6,758 nt of DNA from JAXMAO01 sp046350375 (GCA_046350375.1 JAXMAO010000022.1:1-6758); one strand, 5' to 3'. Numbered from the stretch's first letter, positions 1-5,939 are shown. Translations and numbers: made by a program. The notes: generated from the letters alone by a model not told the origin.

Positions 1-1
1 G

Positions 2-124
2 TTCATCCCCGCGTCGCACGTCGAGCAGGTGCTCGACGCGGCCCTTGAAGGCCCGCCGCGCCCGGCCCGACGTGCCCCCGCGCCGCGCAGGCCGACCCCG
101 TCACGCCGCAAGCGCCGGCGCTGA
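2..124 (+). CDS. C-terminal end of a truncated gene, possibly Lon protease (partial)
   Basis: An open frame enters from the left edge and stops at TGA 122-124, giving the last 40 residues of a protein. It starts with FIPASHVEQVLDAALEGP and then becomes a proline/arginine-rich tail ending in RRKRRR. The pattern of a short beta-strand followed by V-x-x-V-L-x-x-A-L resembles the extreme C-terminus of ATP-dependent Lon (S16) proteases, where a V-x-x-V-L-x-x-A-L helix closes the proteolytic domain. This is pattern recognition on about 16 residues. The catalytic Ser-Lys dyad and the AAA+ domain would lie outside the window. If it is Lon, the basic tail is an unusual addition of about 20 residues. 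It converges on the HAF-repeat gene with 70 bases between the stops. The reading frame itself is more secure than the family name. Confidence 0.4.
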   Translation, partial: FIPASHVEQVLDAALEGPPRPARRAPAPRRPTPSRRKRRR

Positions 125-134
125 TCTCGTGCGA

Positions 135-164
135 CAGCCGCGCCCGGCCCGGCCGCGCAGGCTG
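135..164. terminator. Candidate bidirectional terminator hairpin between convergent genes
   Basis: Bases 135-143 (CAGCC then GCGC) can pair with 155-164 (GCGC, a bulged A, then GGCTG). This forms a 9-bp GC-rich stem with one bulge and an 11-base loop. It lies between the stop of the leftmost gene (124) and the stop of the HAF-repeat gene (195), where a shared terminator is expected. Neither side has a T-tract, so it is not a classical intrinsic terminator. In DNA this GC-rich such stems also arise by chance. Confidence 0.28.
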
Positions 165-194
165 GATTGATGATTCAGGAATGGTGTGGTTAGC

Positions 195-1376
195 TCAGAT
201 CGCCTTCGGCCGCCGCCGACGCGCCAGCAGCCAGCCGCCGATCGCCAGCAGGCCCAGCGTGCCCGGCTCGGGAACGAGCGTGATGACCCACGCCTCGTTC
301 TTGCCGGACGGGTTGAGCCCCCAGCCGGCGATGGTCTGGCCGTTGTCCGAGACGGCAGTCGCCTCGATCAGCCGCCAGCCGGTCATGTCGACGCCCATCG
401 ACTCGAGCAGCGTCTTGAGGTTCTGCATGCCGTTGGCCTGCGTCCAGATGAACGCCTCGCCGCCCGAGCCGGTCGTGCCGGTGCCGACGATGACCGAGCC
501 ATCCGCGTTCGTATCGAGCGCCCGGCTGGCGAATCCGCCGCCGGCCAGATCGCCCAGCGCCGTGAAGACGCCGCCGACCCAGCGGAAGGCCTCGTTGCCG
601 TTGTTGGAGCTGCCTTCGCCGACGATCACCTGGCCGTTGGACGAGACGCTGGTCGCCTCGCTCCAGAAATTGCCGCCGGTCAGGTCGCCGATGCCGACCA
701 TGCCCAGCGCCTGCGTCCACATGAACGCCTCGCGGTTCGTCCGGCCCGAGGCGTTGGAGCTGCTGCTGCCGACGATGACGCTGCCATCGGCTGAAACGCC
801 CAGGGCGCGGCCGCTGAACTCGCCGCCCGGCAGGTCGCCGATGCCAATCAGCGGGCCGACCGGGGCCGGCGGAACGGGCGGCGTCGGCATCCGCCAGGAT
901 TCTTCGATACCGTTGACGGAGCCGGACGAGCCGACGATTCGCGTCCCGTCGTTGGAGATGTCGAACGCGCGCGAGAAATAGGCCCCGCCCGGCAGATCGC
1001 CGAGCGACTGCATGACGCCGCTGACCGAGCGCCAGATGAACGCGTCGTTGTTGCCGGCCGAAGACGAACTCCAGCCGACCACGATGTTGCCGTCGGAACT
1101 GGTGGCGGTGGCGGTGCTGAAGAAGCTGCCGCCGGCCAACTCACCCAGGCCCTGCATGCCGCCGACCAGCCGCCAGCGGAAGGCCTCGTTGCCGAACACG
1201 CCGGTGCCCTGACCGACGACGGTGGTTCCGTCGGAGGAAACGCCGAAGGCACGGCTCTCGAAGTTTCCGCCCGGCAGGTCGCCCAGGGCGAGAAACTGCG
1301 CCTGGCCGGCGACGGCACCCGACGGCCCCCACAGCCCAGCGCCCAACACGAGCCACGAGCAGAAGTTACGTCGCAT
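195..1376 (-). CDS. Secreted HAF-repeat protein with PEP-CTERM sorting signal
   Basis: The 393-residue product is exported. It has an N-terminal signal peptide (basic RR at 2-3, hydrophobic core about 8-22, likely cut after AVA at 21-23). The body is six copies, starting near residues 31, 77, 125, 179, 229 and 274, of a unit of about 46-54 residues built as LGDLPGG-x-F-x-SRA, then VSSDG-x-x-VVG, then EAFxW. A degenerate seventh unit (about 319-364) keeps only the later parts. This matches the HAF family of extracellular repeats, and seven units suggest a beta-propeller (inference). Residues 368-389 are a textbook PEP-CTERM signal: VPEPGT, a hydrophobic stretch, then RRRR. In known systems this is processed by an exosortase and linked to exopolysaccharide; no exosortase is in this window. 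Repeat three lacks the EAFxW strand and runs into a proline-rich linker (164-173). The ATG at 1376 directly precedes the signal peptide; its Shine-Dalgarno is weak. Ligand and function are unknown. Confidence 0.92.
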   Translation of the reverse strand: MRRNFCSWLVLGAGLWGPSGAVAGQAQFLALGDLPGGNFESRAFGVSSDGTTVVGQGTGVFGNEAFRWRLVGGMQGLGELAGGSFFSTATATSSDGNIVVGWSSSSAGNNDAFIWRSVSGVMQSLGDLPGGAYFSRAFDISNDGTRIVGSSGSVNGIEESWRMPTPPVPPAPVGPLIGIGDLPGGEFSGRALGVSADGSVIVGSSSSNASGRTNREAFMWTQALGMVGIGDLTGGNFWSEATSVSSNGQVIVGEGSSNNGNEAFRWVGGVFTALGDLAGGGFASRALDTNADGSVIVGTGTTGSGGEAFIWTQANGMQNLKTLLESMGVDMTGWRLIEATAVSDNGQTIAGWGLNPSGKNEAWVITLVPEPGTLGLLAIGGWLLARRRRPKAI

Positions 1377-1423
1377 GGGTCACCCGGGGTCTCCGCGGCT
1401 GTTCTCCGTCCAACCCGCACTTG

Positions 1424-1429
1424 ATTATA
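1424..1429 (-). promoter_or_regulatory. Candidate -10 box for the HAF-repeat gene
   Basis: On the minus strand these bases read TATAAT, a perfect sigma-70-type -10 hexamer inside a locally AT-rich patch of otherwise very GC-rich DNA. It lies 47 bases upstream of the ATG at 1376, which would give a leader of about 40 bases. I do not see a convincing -35 hexamer at 16-18 bases spacing, nor an extended -10 TG. The call therefore rests on the hexamer and its position alone. Confidence 0.42.
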
Positions 1430-1505
1430 TCCCAGTACGTTTGTCGCTCCCACCGGTTCGCCGATGGTCCGTCAATCAACCTAAGCCACCCTAGAACCTC
1501 CTGTT

Positions 1506-1602
1506 GGGCGGCAAAGAGGATCTTTGCCGCTACCGGGATGGGCTCATCGCGCGGCGCCGCGAGGGGCGGCAAAGAGAATCCTTGCCCAACCGGGTGAGGG
1601 CC
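1506..1602. repeat. Two-copy hairpin-forming direct repeat in the 1377-1688 gap
   Basis: Two imperfect direct copies of about 39 bases start at 1506 and 1564, 58 bases apart. Both begin GGGCGGCAAAGAG and continue through a CCGGG block to a GGGC end, roughly four bases in five matching. Copy one contains a perfect inverted repeat: 1508-1517 (GCGGCAAAGA) pairs with 1521-1530 around the 3-base loop GGA. Copy two keeps only GGCAA/TTGCC (1568-1572 with 1582-1586). A further small hairpin lies at 1599-1612 (GGCCG/CGGCC), and a 12-base palindrome CTTCTGCAGAAG at 1664-1675, just past the CAP gene stop. No poly-T follows any stem. The arrangement resembles an interspersed REP-like or MITE-like palindromic repeat, or a non-canonical terminator of the CAP gene. 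The rest of the 312-base gap holds only the candidate -10 box; I see no gene in it. Confidence 0.6.
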
Positions 1603-1688
1603 GAACTCGGCCTGCTGGGCGAATGAGACTCGAACGATGGAGCTGGACGCGAGATACAAGAGGCTTCTGCAGAAGTGACCTGCAACGG

Positions 1689-2282
1689 TCAGCGGCCGAG
1701 AGGACGACCCAGCTCGACAGTCCAGTAGCGGTCGAGGCGGCCGCCATCCAGCACGGCGACGCCCACTTCGCTGAAGGCCGGGTCGAGCAGCGTGGCGCGG
1801 TGCGCCGGGGAGGCCAGCCAGGCGGCGAACACCTCGTCCGCCGAGTCCTGACCGGCGGCCAGCGTCTCGCCGACCTTGGCGTAGTAGTAGTCGAACTTCA
1901 TCGCCCGCGTGCCGACCGTCGAGCGGTCGTACGGATCGACGTGCGCAAAAAAATCGCCGTCGATCATTCGCGCGGTGTGATAGTCGGCCAGCTGATCGAG
2001 CGCGTCGCTCGTGGAGAGCGCCGGCAGGTCGAGCCGCGCCCGCTCGGCGTTCACCAGCGTCAGCAAGCGGCGGCGCAGCGCCGCGGCGTCTTCGGGCGCG
2101 GCCGCCGGGGCCGACAGCGGGCCGATCGCCGGGCCATCGTCGACCGGCGCCGGTTGGGCCGGCCGGGCTGGCCAGAGCGAGACCGGGGCCGCGTCGTTGC
2201 AAGCACCGACCGACAACAGGCCGGCCGCCGCCAGCAGCACGGCCGACACGCACGATCGTGGATTGGATCGTAAGTGCATCAT
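1689..2282 (-). CDS. CAP/SCP-domain (YkwD-like) lipoprotein
   Basis: The 197-residue product begins with a lipoprotein-type signal: RSNPR, a hydrophobic core at 12-26, then VGAC with the lipid-acceptor cysteine at 28. A proline/alanine-rich linker (about 31-66) should hold the domain away from the membrane. The CAP domain spans about 70-193. Visible hallmarks are LVNAERARLDLPAL (76-89), YHTARM with His102, FFAHVDP with His114, VGETLAAG with Glu139 where the family usually has GEN, WLASPAHR with His161, and the final strand pair VGVAVL and YWTVELG. Bacterial CAP proteins of this class are common surface or secreted proteins of mostly unknown function; none of the motifs predicts a specific activity. 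The start is a double ATG (2282 or 2279). The frame stays open far upstream, but that part is antisense to pcm and lacks CAP features, so the signal peptide fixes the start. No clear Shine-Dalgarno is seen. The gene is divergent from pcm. Confidence 0.9.
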   Translation of the reverse strand: MMHLRSNPRSCVSAVLLAAAGLLSVGACNDAAPVSLWPARPAQPAPVDDGPAIGPLSAPAAAPEDAAALRRRLLTLVNAERARLDLPALSTSDALDQLADYHTARMIDGDFFAHVDPYDRSTVGTRAMKFDYYYAKVGETLAAGQDSADEVFAAWLASPAHRATLLDPAFSEVGVAVLDGGRLDRYWTVELGRPLGR

Positions 2283-2468
2283 TGAGCGATCATTGCGCTG
2301 CGGGACGGCACCGCCCGCAACCGCCGCCGCAAACAGTCTAACCTTACTATCGGTCCGCGGCAACCGCGGGTTCGCCCGCGCCGCCGAAGTTGCGCGGCCG
2401 CCGGCAGGCCGGCAACCGCATGGTCCGCAAACATCCGCGGCGATACGATCTGACAGAGGCCTGTCTGC
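2283..2468. promoter_or_regulatory. Divergent control region between the CAP lipoprotein gene and pcm
   Basis: This 186-base spacer must carry the start signals for both flanking genes. A TACTAT hexamer at 2345-2350 is a five-of-six match to a -10 box on the + strand, but no good -35 precedes it. A compact perfect hairpin lies at 2365-2380: CGCGGG, the tetraloop TTCG, then CCCGCG. It would sit in the pcm leader if that -10 is used. Just before it, CCGCGG occurs twice around CAA, giving an alternative stem at 2355-2369. No -10 for the CAP gene is convincing. Confidence 0.3.
2455..2459 (+). promoter_or_regulatory. Ribosome binding site of pcm
   Basis: AGAGG lies nine bases before the ATG at 2469. 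It supports that start over the internal Met30, which otherwise sits nearer to where most Pcm proteins begin. Confidence 0.55.
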
Positions 2469-3173
2469 ATGTCGATCCCAAACTCGTCCGACTCTGTGCC
2501 GCTGGTCGGCGGTCGCGTCCTGGGAATCCCCGAGCTGCTCGCGGCGCGGCAGACCATGATCGATCGCGACCTGCGCGGGCGCGGCATTTGCGATCCGCGC
2601 GTGCTCGCGGCGATGGAACGCATTCCGCGCGAGCTGTTCGTCGAGCCGGCGCGGCGCGACGAGGCCTACGCCGATCGCGCCCTGCCGACCGCCTGCGGAC
2701 AGACCATCTCGCAGCCTTACATGGTCGCGGTCATGACCGAGCTGCTCGCGCCCCAGCCGCACGAGGTCGTGCTCGAAGTCGGCACCGGTTCCGGCTACCA
2801 GACCGCCGTTCTTGCGCAGCTGGCCGGCGCGGTTCACAGCGTCGAGCGCATCGCCGAGCTGAGCTGCGCCGCCCGCGAGCGCCTGGCCGCCCTGGGCATC
2901 AGCAACGTGCAGCTCCACGTCGGCGACGGCAGCGAAGGACTGCTGGAACTCGCCCCGTTCGACGGCATCCTCATTTCCGCCGCTACCCCGCGAATCACCG
3001 ACGTGCTGCGCTATCAGCTGCGCGTCGGCGGTCGGCTGGTCCTGCCCGTCGGCGACGAACACGACCAGACGCTCACGCGGGTCGAGCGAACCCCGGCCGC
3101 CATGATCGAGCAGCCCGTGCTGAGCTGCCGGTTTGTGAAGCTGATCGGCACGGCCGGCTTTGCCGCCGACTAG
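2469..3173 (+). CDS. pcm: Protein-L-isoaspartate O-methyltransferase
   Basis: The 234-residue enzyme methylates, using S-adenosylmethionine, the abnormal isoaspartyl residues that form in ageing proteins, starting their repair in the cytoplasm. The family signature is complete. RQTMIDRDLRGRGICDPRVLAAMERIPRE is spread over 27-55, the substrate and active-site segment GQTISQPYMVAVMTELL over 77-93, and SAM motif I, VLEVGTGSGYQTAVLA, over 101-116. VHSVERI follows at 122-128, then NVQLHVGDG, FDGILISAA and GGRLVLPVG as the later Rossmann strands. Length is slightly above the usual 205-220 because about 25 residues of low-complexity sequence precede the conserved start; a Shine-Dalgarno supports the longer form, though Met30 is possible. 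It has no surE or nlpD neighbour, unlike in enterobacteria. It faces the sugar transferase with only 10 bases between stops and no terminator hairpin in the gap. Confidence 0.96.
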   Translation: MSIPNSSDSVPLVGGRVLGIPELLAARQTMIDRDLRGRGICDPRVLAAMERIPRELFVEPARRDEAYADRALPTACGQTISQPYMVAVMTELLAPQPHEVVLEVGTGSGYQTAVLAQLAGAVHSVERIAELSCAARERLAALGISNVQLHVGDGSEGLLELAPFDGILISAATPRITDVLRYQLRVGGRLVLPVGDEHDQTLTRVERTPAAMIEQPVLSCRFVKLIGTAGFAAD

Positions 3174-3183
3174 CCCCTCCGGC

Positions 3184-3855
3184 TCAGCCGCGCGTTTCGC
3201 GGTCCTTGGAGTAACGAACCTCGTAGATATCGCCGGCGCGGCGCCACACGCCGAGCGTCCGCAGCAGGATCGCCGCGTCCAGCCGCAGCGAGCGCGACAG
3301 CACGTATTGCACGTCGAGCTCGAGTTTCTCCTCGAGCGTCAGCCCCGCCCGGCCGGAGATCTGCGCCAGTCCGGTCAGCCCGGGCTTCACGGCCAATCGC
3401 AGCCGCTGGCGCGGCGTCCACTCGGCCATCTGCTCGACGTACAGCGGCCGCGGCCCGACCAGCGTCATGTCGCCGCGCAGCACGTTCCACAGTTGCGGCA
3501 GCTCGTCGAGACTCTTTTCGCGCAGCCACCGGCCGAACGTCGTCAGCCGCGGATCGTCGCCCGCGCGCGGCGACGGGCCGTACGGATCGGCATCGGTCCG
3601 CATGGTGCGGAACTTCAGCAGCACAAAGGGTTCGCCGGCCCGGCCGGCCCGACGCTGACGGAAGATCGCCGGCCCGGGGCTATCGCGCCGGATCCGCCAG
3701 GCGAAACAGGCCACGACCGGAGCGCCCAGGAACAGCACCGCGCCGGCGATCAGCAGATCCAGGGCGCGGCGCAGCGCCTCGGCCAGCGGGCTGGCGCGCG
3801 GCGCCACGGGCAGATCGGCGACAGGCGGCGTCTCAGGCAACGGCGGCACGCTCAT
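3184..3855 (-). CDS. Sugar transferase (monotopic phosphoglycosyl transferase, exopolysaccharide initiation)
   Basis: The 223-residue protein belongs to the bacterial sugar transferase family (WcaJ/PglC-type catalytic domain). Members transfer a sugar phosphate from a nucleotide sugar to undecaprenyl phosphate at the inner membrane, the first step of an exopolysaccharide or glycan. A proline-rich N-terminus is followed by one hydrophobic segment (32-53), the re-entrant membrane anchor. KFRTM is at 81-85. SLDELPQLWNVLRGDM (115-130) contains the Asp117-Glu118 catalytic dyad. LVGPRPLYVEQ is at 132-142 and KPGLTGLAQISGR at 157-169. Its size matches the minimal form without the extra four-helix N-terminal domain of WbaP or WcaJ. 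A GTG seven codons upstream (3876) is an alternative start; neither has a clear Shine-Dalgarno, and I chose the ATG. It is divergent from a family 2 glycosyltransferase 68 bases away, which suggests joint work on a lipid-linked glycan (inference). The sugar substrate cannot be read from the sequence. Confidence 0.94.
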   Translation of the reverse strand: MSVPPLPETPPVADLPVAPRASPLAEALRRALDLLIAGAVLFLGAPVVACFAWRIRRDSPGPAIFRQRRAGRAGEPFVLLKFRTMRTDADPYGPSPRAGDDPRLTTFGRWLREKSLDELPQLWNVLRGDMTLVGPRPLYVEQMAEWTPRQRLRLAVKPGLTGLAQISGRAGLTLEEKLELDVQYVLSRSLRLDAAILLRTLGVWRRAGDIYEVRYSKDRETRG

Positions 3856-3914
3856 AGGCGATGGGCGGCGAACCACACCGCGGCTATCCTAGCGGCCGCA
3901 CCCTCGGTGCCAGC

Positions 3915-3919
3915 GGAGG
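3915..3919 (+). promoter_or_regulatory. Ribosome binding site of the family 2 glycosyltransferase
   Basis: GGAGG lies four bases before the ATG at 3924. It decides the start: the same frame is open back to an ATG at 3861, but the extra 21 residues there are not glycosyltransferase-like and overlap the divergent control region. Confidence 0.65.
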
Positions 3920-3923
3920 CCGC

Positions 3924-4736
3924 ATGGAAACACTATCGGTCGTGATTCCGGTTTACAACGAGCGAGCGACTCTGCGCGAGATCGTGCAGCGCGTCGCGGC
4001 GGTCGATGTCGGCCTGAAAAAGGAGCTGATCCTGGTCGACGATTTTTCGACCGACGGCACGCGCGAGCTGTACGACGCCATCCGCGCCGAACACCCCGGC
4101 GTCGCCCTTCAGGTGCTCTATCACGACCGCAACCGCGGCAAGGGCGCCGCCTTGCGGACCGGGTTTGAAAAAGCCACCGGGCAGATCGTGCTCGTACAGG
4201 ACGCCGACCTTGAATACGACCCCAAGGACTACGACCAGCTCCTGCGGCCCATCCGCGCCAACAAGGCCGACGTGGTCTACGGCTCGCGATTCGTCGGCGG
4301 CGACGAACACCGCGTCCTGTTCTTCTGGCACATGATCGGCAACCGCGTGCTCACCCTGCTGTCGAACATGGTCACCAACCTCAACCTCACCGACATGGAG
4401 ACCTGCTACAAGGTTTTCCGGCGCGAGGTGCTCGACGAGATCATGATCGAGTGCGACCGCTTCGACTTCGAGCCCGAGATCACCGCCAAGATCGCCCGAC
4501 CCAACCGCGCCGGCCGACACTGGCGCATCTTCGAGGTCGGCATCTCCTACTCCGGCCGCGACTATGCCGAGGGCAAGAAGATCACCTGGCGCGACGGCGT
4601 CGCCGCCATCCGCACCATCGTCCGCTTCGGCTCGCCGCGAATGGCGGTCGTGGTCGTGCTGCTGGTGCTGATGGCCGGGCTGACGGCCCTGGGCATGCTC
4701 GGGGCGCTGGTCGGCCTGGTGCGGATGATCCTCTAG
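3924..4736 (+). CDS. Glycosyltransferase family 2, DPM1-like (polyprenyl-phosphate type)
   Basis: The 270-residue protein has a GT-A fold typical of enzymes that move a sugar from a nucleotide donor to a lipid-phosphate carrier. Motifs in order are SVVIPVYNERATL (5-17), LILVDDFSTDGT (35-46) for nucleotide binding, NRGKGAALRTGF (70-81), and VQDADLEYDP (91-100) with the metal-binding D93-x-D95. DVVYGSRFVGG follows at 116-126, then LTDMETCYKVFRREVL (155-170), FDFEPEITAKIA (180-191) and the GISYSGRDYAEGKKITWRDG region (206-225). One C-terminal hydrophobic segment (about 241-266) could anchor it in the membrane; full-length GtrB or ArnC relatives have two. Family context suggests dolichyl/undecaprenyl-phosphate mannose or glucose synthase-like activity, but donor and acceptor are not determined here. 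The start at 3924 has a GGAGG. The gene is divergent from the sugar transferase and ends 7 bases before the stop of the oppositely oriented RdgC-like gene. Confidence 0.93.
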   Translation: METLSVVIPVYNERATLREIVQRVAAVDVGLKKELILVDDFSTDGTRELYDAIRAEHPGVALQVLYHDRNRGKGAALRTGFEKATGQIVLVQDADLEYDPKDYDQLLRPIRANKADVVYGSRFVGGDEHRVLFFWHMIGNRVLTLLSNMVTNLNLTDMETCYKVFRREVLDEIMIECDRFDFEPEITAKIARPNRAGRHWRIFEVGISYSGRDYAEGKKITWRDGVAAIRTIVRFGSPRMAVVVVLLVLMAGLTALGMLGALVGLVRMIL

Positions 4737-4743
4737 CGACCGC

Positions 4744-5928
4744 TCATTCGTCGCCGTCGTTCCGCAGCCACTTGCCGATCGCCGGCAGGTCTTCACGCCA
4801 CGCGCCGCTCAGCCGCCGCCGCAGAAAGACGTCGAACAGCCCGTCCAGCGTCTGGCACAGCGTCCGCACCTGCGAGACGCGCTCGATCGCGTCCGGGCCG
4901 GCGTCCGAGTCATCCGCATCAGCCTCGGGATCGGTGATCACCGCGCCCGTCACCGCGAACGTCTCGGCCGACAGCGACAGCTCGAACTGCAACCCCTGGC
5001 TGGCAATCATCAGCCCGGCGCGGCGCGGCAGCTTGCCCGTTCGCAGCGCGCGGCGCGCCTCGGGCAGGCTGGTCGGCGCGTCGGCCAGAATCGAAATCTT
5101 CCCCGACAGCGCCCACGGACACTCGAGCGTCAGGCTCTTCAGGAACACCACCGCCGCGTCGCGCCGATCGGCCAGCGCAATCGCGTCGCCCTGCTCGCTC
5201 ACGCGCCACCACAGCCACAGCAGAAACTCGTTCCCCAGGAAATCGCGCGACGCCGCGTCATGCTGCGTCCACAAAACGCCCGGCGACGACTCGCCGCGCG
5301 GGTGCTTCACAAACGCCGATGGCATCGCCTGCTCAACCTGCCGGCCGGCGCCGTGCGCCTCGGCCAGCCGATAGGCCAGCTTTCCGGCCGAGAGCTGCTC
5401 GATCCGCCGGCCGAAGGTCGTGTGATACAGCGGGTGGAACTGGTCGAATACCGCCGGTGCGGCCGAGCCCAGCAGCACCGCGTCGGCCGCGCTGTCGATC
5501 AGCACGGGCACGAACTTCGCCCGGTGAAACCGCCCCTCGCGCACCTCGCGCTCGACACGGCGCTCGGCGTTGGCCCGCGCCTCGCGCCGCTGGGTCCGCG
5601 TCGGCCGCTCGGCGCCCGCCGCATGCAGCAGCGCATCCAGCTCCAGCCGCGTGTAGGCCCGCATCAGGTCAGCCGGGCAGCGCGCCGTGTCGATCCGCAG
5701 ACCGAAGTGCACCGTCTCGCCGACCACATTCTTCTCGACCGCGAAGTGGCGATCGAGCACGTGATCGCCGCCGACCCAGCCGCACTCGACGTGGTCGGGC
5801 CGGGCCGCCGACTGCTTGCCGATGACGTGCTCGGCGAGCTTCTCGACGAGCGCCGCGTCCAGCCGCTTCGGCACGCCGCCACCGGCCGCGCAGCGCGTAA
5901 ACGAAAGTGTGCCGCTCAGGATGGCCAT
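4744..5928 (-). CDS. RdgC-like recombination-associated protein
   Basis: The 394-residue protein resembles the RdgC family in segment order. It has an N-terminal strand MAILSGTLSFTR and the GWV segment (50-52) followed by LDRHF. Next come HFGLRIDTARCPADLMRAYTRLELDAL (spread over 74-100), a highly charged coiled-coil-like stretch (107-131), FVPVLIDSAADAVLLGSAA (spread over 139-157) and FHPLYHTTFGRRIEQL (164-179). After these comes DFLGNEFLLWLWW (229-241), which I associate with the longer homologues outside enterobacteria. E. coli RdgC is about 300 residues and forms a ring-shaped dimer around double-stranded DNA that restrains RecA; it is also often labelled a putative exonuclease. This homologue is longer, with an added C-terminal half and an acidic patch (333-347, rich in Asp and Glu). 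The start has a strong AAAGGAG four bases upstream. It stands alone, convergent with the glycosyltransferase and divergent from the peptidase gene. Family assignment is from memory of the pattern, without a search. Confidence 0.72.
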   Translation of the reverse strand: MAILSGTLSFTRCAAGGGVPKRLDAALVEKLAEHVIGKQSAARPDHVECGWVGGDHVLDRHFAVEKNVVGETVHFGLRIDTARCPADLMRAYTRLELDALLHAAGAERPTRTQRREARANAERRVEREVREGRFHRAKFVPVLIDSAADAVLLGSAAPAVFDQFHPLYHTTFGRRIEQLSAGKLAYRLAEAHGAGRQVEQAMPSAFVKHPRGESSPGVLWTQHDAASRDFLGNEFLLWLWWRVSEQGDAIALADRRDAAVVFLKSLTLECPWALSGKISILADAPTSLPEARRALRTGKLPRRAGLMIASQGLQFELSLSAETFAVTGAVITDPEADADDSDAGPDAIERVSQVRTLCQTLDGLFDVFLRRRLSGAWREDLPAIGKWLRNDGDE

Positions 5929-5932
5929 GGCG

Positions 5933-5939
5933 CTCCTTT
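5933..5939 (-). promoter_or_regulatory. Strong ribosome binding site of the RdgC-like gene
   Basis: On the minus strand these bases read AAAGGAG, four bases before the ATG at 5928. It is the best Shine-Dalgarno in the window and fixes this start, suggesting efficient translation compared with its neighbours. Confidence 0.7.

Noticed and set aside
111..122. A perfect 12-base palindrome AGCGCCGGCGCT overlaps the stop of the leftmost gene.
   Set aside because: It has no loop, so it cannot form a normal hairpin, and such GC palindromes are expected by chance at this composition.
181..981. A 266-codon + strand frame lies opposite the HAF-repeat gene.
   Set aside because: Its proline/serine-rich repeats are the reverse complement of the HAF repeats, whose signal peptide and PEP-CTERM tail show the true strand.
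1506..1602. The two spaced palindromic repeats were considered as a CRISPR array.
   Set aside because: There are only two imperfect copies, the spacing holds one short interval, no cas gene is nearby, and the second copy has lost most of its dyad.
1366..1688. A minus-strand frame runs through the non-coding gap and the hairpin repeat up to the HAF start.
   Set aside because: It begins inside the CAP gene in another frame, has no own start signal, and its readable peptide comes from the palindromic repeat. An AGGAGG at 1497-1502 precedes only a GTG whose frame stops after two codons.
2283..3062. The CAP lipoprotein frame stays open for a further 260 codons upstream on the minus strand.
   Set aside because: This part is exactly antisense to pcm, lacks domain features, and would bury the lipoprotein signal peptide inside a long protein. 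It is an open frame produced by high GC.
3933..4796. A 287-codon minus-strand frame lies across the whole family 2 glycosyltransferase gene.
   Set aside because: Its translation is low-complexity (rich in Asp, Gly, Val, His) and mirrors the codons of the well-supported + strand gene. No motif or ribosome binding site supports it.
5319..5825. A 168-codon + strand frame lies opposite the RdgC-like gene.
   Set aside because: It is almost entirely Arg, Ala, Pro and Ser, as expected for the complement of GC-rich coding DNA, and nothing supports its expression.
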